From the NCBI RefSeq assembly GCF_000758165.1, contig NZ_JNUP01000001.1:1-64000 (forward strand): a stretch of DNA of 64,000 nucleotides, read 5' to 3'. Origin of the DNA: Spirochaeta lutea. Lineage in GTDB: Bacteria > Spirochaetota > Spirochaetia > DSM-27196 > Salinispiraceae. Positions 1 through 9,109 of the stretch are shown here, piece by piece. The stretch's first letter is position 1, and every line of letters starts with the position of its first letter. The position numbers and the translations under genes are program-made. Under the pieces are notes generated by a model. That model ran no database searches, had not been told where the DNA came from, and saw nothing but the letters and a program-made list of their open reading frames with translations.

Positions 1-51
1 GCTTCAAGGGTGGGGGAAGGTTTGTAAAAAGTTACAGGGTTTTGCGCACTA

Positions 52-1182
52 TCAAAGATTTAGATTATACGTGCCTTTTCCGTTTAGTAAATTTCCAAGA
101 TTTGGCTCCTCGAAGAAGGGGGACAAAGAATCCTGATCATACACGCGCAGAATAATCTCAGCAGTCAGGCGTGATGGAGAAACAATTTCCAGGCGGTTTA
201 GTTTTTTCTTTATTTCTGGGGTTATTTCTACAGTTTCTACAACCACCATTCTGTCTATGAACCCCGCTTCGCTGAGCTCAGCAAGGCGTTCCACCGCTGG
301 CTGTGAAAATACCGGATGCACTACGGCTACATGAACGGAACCAACACCACGATTTCTCAGTTCCTTTACCAAAGCATACAGAGAACCCCCGGTGTCTATC
401 ATATCGTCCACAATCCAGATTGTTTTATTTTGAAGGGATGTATCTGATAGAACCTTGATGCTCTCTATTGAGTTAGCACGATTATAATTTCTCTTTTTAT
501 GTGCAATGATTAAATCAGCGCCGAACGCTTTTGCGTATTGCCGGGCTAATCCTTCACCCCCAGCATCCACTGAACAAAAGGCCCAATTCTTAACCCCTTG
601 GGCTGAGGAAGACCCCAATAGGTCTGTGGAGGTTCTGGCGATGTACTCCATTAATAACCCTGTTACTGGGACATCATCAATAAGTACCCTGGTGGGATCT
701 ACTGCTGTCTTTGATTTATCGCTGTGTAGTTGATAGGTGATTATATGATTGATCCCCAAGCTTGCAAGTGTTTTGTAATGTACCCAGAACCCCACGGAGT
801 TACGCCTCGTAGTCCTGTCCGAACGGGAGCATGTCATATAGGGTTCAATAAGAATTATCCGCTGTGCAGCTGAACGGCGAATGGCATCAACAGCATGGTA
901 CAATTCCACCTTCGCCTCGTTGAGGGGAATCCCTGCTGCATTTCGGGCACAACTAGCCAGTAAAAATACCTGTTTCCCACGTAAACTGGTAAGGATTTCC
1001 ACCTCCATCTCGCCGTCAGCAAAGGTTCGTGTCTGCATTCTACCAGAAACGCCGGTCTGAAAATTACGATCATAATAATCGGGAAAGGTACGTAGTTGTT
1101 GGGTCACAGAATTACAGAACCACTGCATAGATCGGGTGGTAACGATGGAGAATCCACAGTTCATACCACTAGAATAGTCCAT
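52..1182 (-). CDS. prs: Ribose-phosphate pyrophosphokinase, divergent type
   Basis: Makes PRPP from ribose 5-phosphate and ATP in the cytoplasm, feeding nucleotide, histidine and NAD synthesis. The PRPP-binding loop VDDMIDTGGS lies at about residues 258-267, and the upstream half has the paired-domain layout of the family. At 376 residues it is longer than the usual ~315 because of an N-terminal extension and a short C-terminal tail. The nucleotide-site motif reads SRSDR instead of the common ARQDR, and the metal-site DLH reads QLH, so it is a divergent member. Start chosen at 1182, preceded by GGAG four bases upstream. Transcribed divergently from recA. The family call is firm; activity is inferred. 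Confidence 0.85.
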   Translation of the reverse strand: MDYSSGMNCGFSIVTTRSMQWFCNSVTQQLRTFPDYYDRNFQTGVSGRMQTRTFADGEMEVEILTSLRGKQVFLLASCARNAAGIPLNEAKVELYHAVDAIRRSAAQRIILIEPYMTCSRSDRTTRRNSVGFWVHYKTLASLGINHIITYQLHSDKSKTAVDPTRVLIDDVPVTGLLMEYIARTSTDLLGSSSAQGVKNWAFCSVDAGGEGLARQYAKAFGADLIIAHKKRNYNRANSIESIKVLSDTSLQNKTIWIVDDMIDTGGSLYALVKELRNRGVGSVHVAVVHPVFSQPAVERLAELSEAGFIDRMVVVETVEITPEIKKKLNRLEIVSPSRLTAEIILRVYDQDSLSPFFEEPNLGNLLNGKGTYNLNL

Positions 1183-1193
1183 AAAACTCCGCC

Positions 1194-1223
1194 TTGACCA
1201 GTATCTTTTTAAAACCGTATACT
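1194..1223 (+). promoter_or_regulatory. Sigma-70 promoter of recA
   Basis: TTGACC (1194-1199), an 18-base spacer and TATACT (1218-1223) lie about 80 bases before recA. This is a near-consensus housekeeping promoter. No clear GAAC-N4-GTTC type LexA box is visible in the 120-base intergenic region, so SOS control cannot be claimed from sequence. Confidence 0.7.
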
Positions 1224-1303
1224 ATTTCAACGAAATTTGAATCAGAACTGAATTTTATTTTGGTAATAACAGATAACATCACCGAATAAAAAAAGGAAAC
1301 GAT

Positions 1304-2443
1304 ATGGCTAAAGGAACTCCCAAGGAATTACACAGTCCTAGTAACCAACAAGAAAAAATCAAGGCACTAGAAGCCGCCCGACTCCAGATTGAACAACAAT
1401 TCGGAAAAGGGTCCCTCATGAAGCTGGGTACAGGGGTAGAACGAATAAATATCGAGTGTATTCCCTCCGGTTCTATCCTTTTAGATGAAGCACTAGGCCT
1501 TGGGGGTTACCCCAAAGGCAGGATCATTGAAATATATGGTCCCGAGTCCAGCGGAAAAACAACCTTGGCGCTGCATGCTATTGCGGAAACGCAAAAACGC
1601 GGCGGAATAGCCGCATTCATTGATGCGGAGCATGCCCTTGATCCAGTATATGCCCGAAACCTCGGTGTCAATATAGATGAGCTTTGGGTCAGCCAGCCGG
1701 ATAATGGAGAACAGGCACTAGAGATTGCGGAAAGTCTGGTCCGTTCTGGTGCAGTCGATATGATTGTTGTCGATTCAGTGGCAGCCCTTACCCCCCAAGC
1801 AGAGATCCAGGGAGAAATGGGGGACAGCCACGTCGGTCTACAAGCACGCCTAATGAGCCAAGCCTTACGGAAACTGACTGGAACGATCTCAAAATCCGGG
1901 GCCTGTCTGGTCTTTATCAACCAGATTAGAATGAAGATAGGGGTTATGTTTGGCAACCCGGAAACAACCACCGGAGGGAACGCCTTAAAGTTTTACGCAT
2001 CTGTACGGCTTGAAGTCCGCCGGGTAGAAACCATTACCCAAGGTTCAGACAACGCCATCGGGAATACTGTTCGTGTTAAGGTGGTGAAAAACAAGGTTGC
2101 TCCTCCCTTTAAAAAGGTAGAGATGGATATCATGTTCGGTAAAGGTGTGTCGTGGTCGGGAAGTCTGCTCGATGCCGCAGTTAAATACGACATGATCAAA
2201 AAAAGTGGCTCTTGGTATTCCTTCGGCGAAGAACGGATCGGCCAAGGAAAGGAAAATGCAAAAACCTTTCTTGAGTCTAATCCTGAAATTGCCACAAAAT
2301 TGGAAAAATCACTACGAGAGCAACTGTTCCCCAATGAAATTCTGGTTGGCAGCGATCCCAAACCGGAAACAGGGAAGGATGAAAAGAAACAAGCTGACCA
2401 GAAAACAACAGGGAAGAGTACGAACTCGAAGGAACTCTTTTAA
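1304..2443 (+). CDS. recA: Recombinase RecA
   Basis: ATP-dependent strand-exchange recombinase that forms filaments on single-stranded DNA and stimulates LexA-type self-cleavage. 379 residues, with Walker [10 protein letters not shown] at about 79-87, Walker B followed by [12 protein letters not shown], and the conserved loop-2 region with [12 protein letters not shown]. The C-terminal ~40 residues are a low-complexity K/E/T tail, normal for the family. RBS AAGGAAA sits eight bases before the ATG. It is the first gene of a plus-strand run; the next gene starts three bases after its stop. Confidence 0.98.
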   Translation: MAKGTPKELHSPSNQQEKIKALEAARLQIEQQFGKGSLMKLGTGVERINIECIPSGSILLDEALGLGGYPKGRIIEIYGPESSGKTTLALHAIAETQKRGGIAAFIDAEHALDPVYARNLGVNIDELWVSQPDNGEQALEIAESLVRSGAVDMIVVDSVAALTPQAEIQGEMGDSHVGLQARLMSQALRKLTGTISKSGACLVFINQIRMKIGVMFGNPETTTGGNALKFYASVRLEVRRVETITQGSDNAIGNTVRVKVVKNKVAPPFKKVEMDIMFGKGVSWSGSLLDAAVKYDMIKKSGSWYSFGEERIGQGKENAKTFLESNPEIATKLEKSLREQLFPNEILVGSDPKPETGKDEKKQADQKTTGKSTNSKELF

Positions 2444-2446
2444 TTC

Positions 2447-3055
2447 GTGAGAGTGGTGATAGGCCTGGGGGGAAATGTAGGGAATGTGCCCAAGACCTTT
2501 GAGGAGGCAATTTCACATATACAATATCGGATACTTCGTTATCATCGGGGGTATTTAAAGAAGATCGCCCCCCTGATCTCATCCGATCCAGTCGACTACC
2601 TTGAACAACCGCGCTTTCTCAACACGGGGATTTTACTTCAATGGTCCAGTTCATTACACCAATTATTACGCATATGCCAAGAGATTGAAACAGCACTTGG
2701 ACGTGACCGGGAACATGAGATCATTAAAGGTCCCAGACCCATAGATATCGACATTTTGTACGCTGGCAGAAACCATGTTCTGCGCCATCCCAGGATCACC
2801 GTACCTCATCCTAGGCTTCATCAACGGGGATTTGCCCTGATCACCCTTTTAAGCCTATTGCCTAGCGCGGTAGATCCATTGACCGACCGCGCCTATCAAG
2901 CATACCTGGAGGAAGTTTCTACCCAGGGTATTTACTATGAGGAATGGGAATACTATAATGCCGCCACCAAGGAGATGCGCGGAGTTCATGGATCAATTAC
3001 CAATGCCCCTGGAGGAGGGGACTCAAAAACAGACCTTTCGGATCCAGGATTTTGA
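2447..3055 (+). CDS. folK: Hydroxymethyldihydropterin pyrophosphokinase
   Basis: Transfers pyrophosphate from ATP to 6-hydroxymethyl-7,8-dihydropterin in folate synthesis. The N-terminal GLGGNVG motif and the GPRPIDIDIL motif, which binds ATP and magnesium, identify it. It is 202 residues with a GTG start at 2447, three bases after the recA stop. The last ~35 residues run past the usual end of the family (~160 residues) and overlap the start of scpA, so the extreme C-terminus may be non-essential sequence. No other folate gene is seen nearby. Confidence 0.92.
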   Translation: MRVVIGLGGNVGNVPKTFEEAISHIQYRILRYHRGYLKKIAPLISSDPVDYLEQPRFLNTGILLQWSSSLHQLLRICQEIETALGRDREHEIIKGPRPIDIDILYAGRNHVLRHPRITVPHPRLHQRGFALITLLSLLPSAVDPLTDRAYQAYLEEVSTQGIYYEEWEYYNAATKEMRGVHGSITNAPGGGDSKTDLSDPGF

Positions 3056-3776
3056 GGGACCTCTCGACTTATTACTATTTCTAATTAAAAAAAATGAAGT
3101 AAATATCTATGATATCCCGATTGCCCAGGTGACAGAACAGTATGTTAGTTACCTAAATGATGACGTAAATAGAGATTTAGATAATTTGACGGATTTCTAC
3201 CTTATGGCTGCGACCCTGCTCTATATAAAAAGCAGGATGCTCCTTCCAGTCGAGATCGATCTCGATGACGAGCTAGGTGACCCGCGTAAAGATCTTGTAG
3301 AACGGCTCATAGAATACCAGCGCTTTAAAAAATTGTCGGATCTTATGATTGAACGAAATGATGATACAGATGTATTAATCGAACGAAGGGGAAGTCAAAG
3401 GACTATTCCTTTCGGGGTTGAGGATCCCTGGCAGGATATAGAGGTATGGGATCTACTGAAATCTTTTTCCACTGTTATGGCCGGATTGACCTCTGAAAAA
3501 ATCATTAATCTGTATGAAGAGGTTTCGGTTAACGAAAAAATCAGTCTAATTTATGAACTTTTAGAGGAACATGAGCATTTCTCATTCCAGGATCTTATCA
3601 CAAAACAGAATTCAGTTATGGAGTTGGTCTGCGCATTTCTCGCAGTATTAGAAACGGTAAAAATGCGGCAAATCCGCATTCAACAGCATGTTTTCTTCGG
3701 TGACATCCGTATAATTCGGCGGGAAGATGCTGCCGATTTTACCATAGATGAGTCCATCGAGGAGGAAGGAGGTTGA
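2988..3776 (+). CDS. scpA: Segregation and condensation protein A
   Basis: Kleisin subunit that bridges the two SMC heads, with ScpB, in the bacterial condensin. The opening stretch FEGPLDLLLFLIKK is the ScpA hallmark, and the C-terminal winged-helix region ends with VKMRQIRIQQ. I chose the ATG at 2988 (262 residues) with AAGGAG upstream; an earlier in-frame ATG at 2937 would only add a tail unlike the family. It overlaps folK by 68 bases and scpB by four, which suggests translational coupling. Its SMC partner is encoded about 47 kb away in this window, on the other strand. Confidence 0.95.
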   Translation: MDQLPMPLEEGTQKQTFRIQDFEGPLDLLLFLIKKNEVNIYDIPIAQVTEQYVSYLNDDVNRDLDNLTDFYLMAATLLYIKSRMLLPVEIDLDDELGDPRKDLVERLIEYQRFKKLSDLMIERNDDTDVLIERRGSQRTIPFGVEDPWQDIEVWDLLKSFSTVMAGLTSEKIINLYEEVSVNEKISLIYELLEEHEHFSFQDLITKQNSVMELVCAFLAVLETVKMRQIRIQQHVFFGDIRIIRREDAADFTIDESIEEEGG

Positions 3777-4318
3777 AGCTGAAACGAGAAACTGCCCTTA
3801 TCGAAGCGGTTCTTTTTCTAGAAACAGAGCCCATATCTATTAAATCACTCTCAAAAATAACCGGGCTATCGCCGGATGCTGTGGAAACCGTTGTGGCACA
3901 ACTATCGGAACTCTACAATGAGGATGAGGTCCATGGGCTTGAGCTAAGTCAATTGGACGATGGCTATCTCTTTATACCGAAGGCATCTCTGTGGAATTCC
4001 TTGAAACATCGCTATGGCAGGAAGAACGAAAATAAACTAAGCCGAGCAGCCATGGAGACCCTGTCAATCATAGCGTACTCCCAGCCTATAACAAGAGGTG
4101 AAATTGAGAATATTCGAGGCGTAGCATCGGACAGTATGATCAAACTACTTGCAACTAAAGAACTAATAAAAGAGGTCGGTAAAAAAGATGCACCAGGTAG
4201 ACCGGCCCAATATGGAACAACCAGGCAATTTTTAAAGGTATTTCGCCTTTCTAGTATTGCCGACCTACCCAAACTAGACGAACTGGAAAGCGAAAGATTT
4301 AAATTAAATGCAACATAA
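3773..4318 (+). CDS. scpB: Segregation and condensation protein B
   Basis: Dimeric winged-helix protein that binds ScpA in the SMC-ScpAB condensin. The 181 residues contain the conserved segment AAMETLSIIAYSQPITRGEIE followed by IRGV, the typical second winged-helix signature. Translation begins at a TTG that overlaps the scpA stop (TTGA), directly after a strong GGAGGAAGGAGG ribosome site inside the end of scpA. The order scpA-scpB-pseudouridine synthase-cmk is widespread in bacteria. Confidence 0.95.
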   Translation: MKLKRETALIEAVLFLETEPISIKSLSKITGLSPDAVETVVAQLSELYNEDEVHGLELSQLDDGYLFIPKASLWNSLKHRYGRKNENKLSRAAMETLSIIAYSQPITRGEIENIRGVASDSMIKLLATKELIKEVGKKDAPGRPAQYGTTRQFLKVFRLSSIADLPKLDELESERFKLNAT

Positions 4319-5228
4319 TATTAATGAGGATAGCAACACTATCCGTTTACAGGTATATGTCTCAAAAAGCGGAGCGGCTTCAAGACGAGAAGCTGCAGAG
4401 ATTATCACGGAAGGAAGAATTACAGTTGACGGGGTTGTTATATCAGAACCCGGTTATCGAATATCCGGTAATGAAGAGATTGCTCTGGATGGTGAAATCC
4501 TCCATCAAACCAAAAATCACGCCTATGTGGTTCTCAATAAACCAGTTGGATACATATGCACCAATAAGGATCCCCAGGGCAGGCCAACAGCTGTCGGTCT
4601 TGTACAGCCGCAATTCGCCCAGAGATTATTCACCGTAGGGCGCCTTGACTTTCAATCCTCAGGCCTCATCCTCTGTACCAGCGATGGTTCTTTTGCCGAT
4701 TCTGTTATGCATCCATCAAAGCGTGTAGAAAAAGAGTATCTTGTCGAAACGCAACAGGAGATACCGGCACAAATCCTAACCGAGTGGAAGCGAGGCATCC
4801 GGATTGCTGGCGAACGGTACATCTTAAAACGATTCTCCATCCTTAATCCTAGAAGAGTACGCGTGGTTCTTGAAGAAGGGAAAAACCGAGAAATACGGAA
4901 TGTATTTGCACATTTCCGAATAACGATCCGTAAATTACATCGCATTCGTTTTGGCCAACTAGAACTCGGCGATCTTCCATCTGGAAGCTATAGGGCGATG
5001 TCAAAATCTAAAATTATCGAAATGGTTTTCGGTGATGTTAGTCACGATCCCCAACTCACTACCGACAATGGTATGCCAGCAGAAAAGAGCAATAAAAGGA
5101 AAACACCGCGTAAACAGGGCTGGGCCAAACCAAAGGGTAGTAAATCTAGAATGCGATCTAACACTAATTCCAAGCGATCCGTCACCAAGTCTAAAAAGCA
5201 AAGGAAACACGATGATAATCGCCATTGA
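4308..5228 (+). CDS. rluB: 23S rRNA pseudouridine synthase, RluB/RsuA type
   Basis: Isomerises a uridine in ribosomal RNA. An S4 RNA-binding domain occupies about residues 13-60, followed by the catalytic domain with GRLDFQSSGLIL, whose Asp is the expected nucleophile, and KNREIRNVFAHF. The gene overlaps scpB by 11 bases. The last ~60 residues form a strongly basic, Ser/Lys-rich tail that extends into the cmk start; such tails are common in RluB. The family is secure; RluB over RsuA rests on the scpB-linked position and on the tail, not on a direct specificity residue. Confidence 0.88.
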   Translation: MQHNINEDSNTIRLQVYVSKSGAASRREAAEIITEGRITVDGVVISEPGYRISGNEEIALDGEILHQTKNHAYVVLNKPVGYICTNKDPQGRPTAVGLVQPQFAQRLFTVGRLDFQSSGLILCTSDGSFADSVMHPSKRVEKEYLVETQQEIPAQILTEWKRGIRIAGERYILKRFSILNPRRVRVVLEEGKNREIRNVFAHFRITIRKLHRIRFGQLELGDLPSGSYRAMSKSKIIEMVFGDVSHDPQLTTDNGMPAEKSNKRKTPRKQGWAKPKGSKSRMRSNTNSKRSVTKSKKQRKHDDNRH

Positions 5229-5865
5229 TGGCCCTGCAGGAAGTGGGAAGAGTACTGTTGCTCGTTATATTGCTGATAAGCTGGGGTTTCTCTATGTGAA
5301 TTCTGGGCGGGTATACCGTACCGTCACCTTTCTTTGTTTGGAGAAGGATCTAAGTATTTCGGAAGAAGCAATTTTTAAATCCATCCCATGGAATGAAATT
5401 AGCATTCACCGTGATTACATAGCGGTCAATCTACAGCAATTATCCGACGAGCTGCATCATCAACGTATCGACAAGTTGGTACCGAGGATAAGTTCTTTTC
5501 CGATGATTCGAAAAGCAGTAAACAATATAATTGTAAACACCTCAAAGAATGAAAATGTCGTAGCAGAAGGCCGGGATATGACTACGGTAGTTTTTCCGGA
5601 TGCGGATATTAAGGTGTATCTCGATGCTTCTATTGAATCTCGGGCGATGCGCAGATTCAACCAAGGAATCTCTGACCAAACCTTCGAGGAGATATATAAA
5701 GCTATTGAGGAACGAGACCAAGTTGATCAGAAAAAAGCCGTGGGTGCGCTACGCCGTTCAACGGACGCACTGTATTTAGATACATCCGGCTTGACCATTG
5801 AACAAGTTTGTGAGAAAGTAATTAAATCCATCCAAGGACATAAAACACATCAGGAGTTATTATAA
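5212..5865 (+). CDS. cmk: Cytidylate kinase
   Basis: Phosphorylates CMP and dCMP with ATP. The P-loop GPAGSGKST is near the N-terminus and the CMP-binding REDMTT-like segment reads AEGRDMTTVVFPDA. I set the start at the ATG 5212, just after AAGGAA and 17 bases inside the preceding gene; a longer in-frame ORF from 5032 would put ~60 unrelated residues before the P-loop. 217 residues is normal. The usual DTGAMYR motif reads NSGRVYR, a divergent form. rpsA begins three bases after its stop. Confidence 0.93.
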   Translation: MIIAIDGPAGSGKSTVARYIADKLGFLYVNSGRVYRTVTFLCLEKDLSISEEAIFKSIPWNEISIHRDYIAVNLQQLSDELHHQRIDKLVPRISSFPMIRKAVNNIIVNTSKNENVVAEGRDMTTVVFPDADIKVYLDASIESRAMRRFNQGISDQTFEEIYKAIEERDQVDQKKAVGALRRSTDALYLDTSGLTIEQVCEKVIKSIQGHKTHQELL

Positions 5866-5868
5866 ATC

Positions 5869-7575
5869 ATGGTAGATAAAGAACAGCAAAGCTCAGCCGA
5901 AAAAACAACAAAGCAGGAGTTGCTGCAAGAAGAGTATCTTAAATCCTTGGATGAGCTGGAAGTCGGTCAGCTCGTCGAAGGTACTGTAGTGGCCGTCTCG
6001 GACGATCAGGTTTTTGTTGATGTTGGTTACAAATCTGAAGGTAAAATCGCAACCACGGAATTTGATGAAGTTCCTTCGGTTGGTGAAACGGTTCAGGTTG
6101 TGCTCGTAACGAAAGAAGGCCGGAACGGCGAGGTGGTTGTTTCAAAACGCAAGGCAGATGAACGGATTGTTTGGAAGGATATAAAACAGGCATTCCAGGA
6201 TCATCAGCCTATAACCGGAAAGGTTGCTAAGACCGTAAAAGGTGGTTTTGAAATCAATCTTGGGGGAGGAACCAGAGGGTTCAACCCAATTTCAAAGATG
6301 GATCTCTTCAGAATTGATGATCCAGACTCCTACGTGGGTATGGATACACAGTTCTACATTGAGCGTTTATACAGCGATAACCGAGTTAACATTATCCTCT
6401 CAAGAAGAGCCTGGCTCGAAGAAGAGGTGGATAAAAAAAGGTCGGAATTTTTTGCCTCAGTCCAAGAAGGTGATGTTGTAAAAGGTATCGTGAAGTCTTT
6501 CACAAGTTTTGGTGCCTTCGTTGATCTCGGCGGCTTTGATGGTCTATTGCATATTAATGATATGAGCTGGGGCCATGTTGCTCGCCCGAAGGATTTCGTA
6601 AAGCGCGGCCAGGAATTAGAATTGAAGGTTGTTCGACTGGATCATGAGAATCAGAAGATAAACCTTTCACTCAAGGATATGCGGGAGATTCCCTGGGATA
6701 GCTTCCATGAGCGGTACGAACTCGACCAGGAAGTAACCGGGACGGTTACAAAATTAACCGATTTCGGTGCGTTCATTGAACTTGAGGAAGGAATTGAAGG
6801 ACTTGCCCATATATCTGAACTCTCTTGGACCAAGCGAATCAACCATCCCAAAGAGGTTTTAAAGATTGGTGACAGTGTCGAAGCCAAGATTCTTGGATTT
6901 GACCTAGATGCCCATAAGGTGAGTCTTGGTGTAAAGCAAGTACAGCCCAATCCTTGGGATGAAATCAATGAAACCTATCCTGAAGGAATGCGACTTACAC
7001 GGGTTGTAAAGAAAATTACCAATAGCGGTGCGTTTGTAGAGCTTGAAGAGGGTATAGACGGATTCTTACATGTTGATGACCTTTCGTGGACAAAAAAATA
7101 CAAAAACCCCGGTGCCGTTCTTAAGGAAGGCGAAGAAGTCGAGGTTGTTGTCCTTTCTTCGGATCCTGATGCTAAAAACATCCGTCTAGGAATTAAGCAG
7201 CTTTCTGATGACCCTTGGGATTCATTAAAGAAAGCTTTCCCGGAAGGTTCTATCATTGATGGGGAAGTTACCAATGTGACCGATTTCGGTGTTTTTGTAC
7301 GCGTACAGGGTGGAATCGAAGGGTTAATCAACAAGTCTCAATTGGTTGATCCTCGGGTTGAAAGTCCCGAATCCGCTCTTCAGAAGGTAACTATTGGCCA
7401 GGAAGTGAAAGCAGTAATTACCGAAATTAACCCTATGCGACAGAAGCTCTCCCTAAGCCTCCGTGAACTGGAAAGGCAGAAGGAACGGAAAGAGATCGAA
7501 AAGTACATCCATGATGATGGTGATATTGAAACCACCACCACAATGGCTGACTTCTTCAAGAAAGAAGAAGACTAA
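5869..7575 (+). CDS. rpsA: 30S ribosomal protein S1
   Basis: Binds mRNA on the small subunit and helps initiation on structured or weak-SD messages. The 568 residues contain six S1 (OB-fold) repeats; the typical element FGAFV(D/E)L followed by G(L/F)(L/A)HI is clear in repeats 3-5, while repeats 1, 2 and 6 are more divergent, as usual. It starts three bases after cmk, so both are probably one transcript. Length and repeat number match the full-size S1 of proteobacteria rather than the four-repeat Gram-positive form. Confidence 0.97.
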   Translation: MVDKEQQSSAEKTTKQELLQEEYLKSLDELEVGQLVEGTVVAVSDDQVFVDVGYKSEGKIATTEFDEVPSVGETVQVVLVTKEGRNGEVVVSKRKADERIVWKDIKQAFQDHQPITGKVAKTVKGGFEINLGGGTRGFNPISKMDLFRIDDPDSYVGMDTQFYIERLYSDNRVNIILSRRAWLEEEVDKKRSEFFASVQEGDVVKGIVKSFTSFGAFVDLGGFDGLLHINDMSWGHVARPKDFVKRGQELELKVVRLDHENQKINLSLKDMREIPWDSFHERYELDQEVTGTVTKLTDFGAFIELEEGIEGLAHISELSWTKRINHPKEVLKIGDSVEAKILGFDLDAHKVSLGVKQVQPNPWDEINETYPEGMRLTRVVKKITNSGAFVELEEGIDGFLHVDDLSWTKKYKNPGAVLKEGEEVEVVVLSSDPDAKNIRLGIKQLSDDPWDSLKKAFPEGSIIDGEVTNVTDFGVFVRVQGGIEGLINKSQLVDPRVESPESALQKVTIGQEVKAVITEINPMRQKLSLSLRELERQKERKEIEKYIHDDGDIETTTTMADFFKKEED

Positions 7576-7589
7576 CTACAGGGGTACAT

Positions 7590-9098
7590 ATGTTTAACTC
7601 AGCGGAGGATACGAAGAAAATCGAAACCCTCATAGAGTTAAACAGTCTCATTAACTCGGACTATACAGATCTGAATGCATTGCTGACTCGTATCACCGAG
7701 TCAGCAATGATTCTTACTGGGGGAGAGGCGTCATCGTTATTGCTATTAAATACCTTTGAACAGAAGCTGTATTTTGAAGTAGCTCTTGGGAGCAAGGGCG
7801 ATGCTGTCCAAAAGTTTTCTTTAAAAATAGGGGAAGGCATCGCCGGTTGGGTTGCTAAACACAATAAGAGTTTAATTGTAAACGATGTAGAGAAGGATTC
7901 CCGGTTTTTCTCCGATATAAGCAAGAGCATAGGGTATAAGACTAGTTCTATACTAGCAGCCCCTATGAGGATAAAAGATGCTTGTATAGGCGTCATTGAG
8001 TTGATCAACAAAAAAAATGCGAGGCATTTCACTGAAAACGATCTTCAGTGGCTCGAAATATTTGCAAATCAGGCCGCTTTGGCAATCTCTAATGCCAGAG
8101 TGTATCAGAAAACCCAAAACGAAATTGCCGCGCTTCAGGATAGTATTCAAAGCCATGCGGGCTTTCACCCCTTGAAATTTGCAAGCCAAGAATTCGAATC
8201 AGTGATGTCTATTGTGAAGCGTGTTGGCGTAACAAATTCCTCTGTTCTAATCCTCGGGGAGAGTGGCGTTGGTAAAGAGCTGATTGCTGAACAAATTCAT
8301 TTAGCAAGCAAACATGCAAATGGCCCTTTTATTAGAGTGAACTGTGCAGCGTTACCAGAGGGAATGATTGAGAGTGAGTTATTCGGCCACATTAAAGGGT
8401 CTTTTACTGATGCAATTAACGATAGGGTGGGGAAATTTGAAACAGCTTCTAATGGTACGATTTTCTTAGACGAAATTGGTGAACTATCGTTAGCAGTACA
8501 AGCAAAACTGTTACGTGTTTTAGAGGAAGGGATTTATGAGCCTCTAGGCTCAAATGAACAAAAAAAGGTTCAGGCAAGAATTCTTTTTGCAACCAACAGG
8601 GATTTAGCTAAATTGGTTGAAGAAAAGCATTTTCGGCAAGATCTTTATTATCGATTAAATGTAATTCCCATCAATGTACCCCCCTTAAGGAAGAGATTGG
8701 CCGATATTCCGGTACTAACCGATTTTTTTCTTCAAAATGCCTGTAGAGAGATGAACAAGCCAGACGGTGGTATTGAAGCCACTGCTATGGAAGCACTTCT
8801 TGATTTTCCGTGGCCTGGGAATGTACGAGAACTGAAAAATGTTATCGAACGAGCTGTGGTATTATCTCCGGATGGAGTTATCCGACGGGAGGGACTGCAA
8901 TTAGGAAACCAACATTTAGATAAAGGATTATATTTTAAAGGTAAGCGGTTAAAAGAGTCAGTTAATGTATTTAAGAAACACTTTATAATTTCATGTCTAG
9001 AAGAGAATAGTTGGAACCAAACCATTACGGCGCGACAACTAGGAATACAACGAACATATCTATCCAGACTCATGCGTGAGCTGGAAATTAATCACTAG
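7590..9098 (+). CDS. GAF-domain sigma-54-dependent transcription activator
   Basis: Probable enhancer-binding activator of RpoN promoters. An N-terminal GAF domain (about 15-165) precedes an AAA+ domain with Walker A GESGVGKE and Walker B-like FLDEIGEL, then a Fis-type helix-turn-helix at the C-terminus (TARQLGIQRTYLSRLM). The architecture matches NifA-like regulators, with no receiver domain. The sigma-54 contact loop, usually GAFTGA, reads GSFTDA, so productive contact with sigma-54 is not certain. RBS AGGGG. It sits between rpsA and a TPR gene with short gaps. Target genes and the GAF ligand cannot be read from the sequence. Confidence 0.85.
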   Translation: MFNSAEDTKKIETLIELNSLINSDYTDLNALLTRITESAMILTGGEASSLLLLNTFEQKLYFEVALGSKGDAVQKFSLKIGEGIAGWVAKHNKSLIVNDVEKDSRFFSDISKSIGYKTSSILAAPMRIKDACIGVIELINKKNARHFTENDLQWLEIFANQAALAISNARVYQKTQNEIAALQDSIQSHAGFHPLKFASQEFESVMSIVKRVGVTNSSVLILGESGVGKELIAEQIHLASKHANGPFIRVNCAALPEGMIESELFGHIKGSFTDAINDRVGKFETASNGTIFLDEIGELSLAVQAKLLRVLEEGIYEPLGSNEQKKVQARILFATNRDLAKLVEEKHFRQDLYYRLNVIPINVPPLRKRLADIPVLTDFFLQNACREMNKPDGGIEATAMEALLDFPWPGNVRELKNVIERAVVLSPDGVIRREGLQLGNQHLDKGLYFKGKRLKESVNVFKKHFIISCLEENSWNQTITARQLGIQRTYLSRLMRELEINH

Positions 9099-9109
9099 GA
9101 GAATAGTTA

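Noticed and set aside
1200-1300. LexA/SOS box at recA
   Set aside because: Only weak AT-rich symmetry is seen; no known box of either LexA type fits.
1507-1971. Long antisense ORF inside recA
   Set aside because: It is opposite a strongly conserved gene and has no family features.
5032-5211. N-terminal extension of cytidylate kinase
   Set aside because: It lies in another gene's C-terminus and would put 60 unrelated residues before the P-loop.
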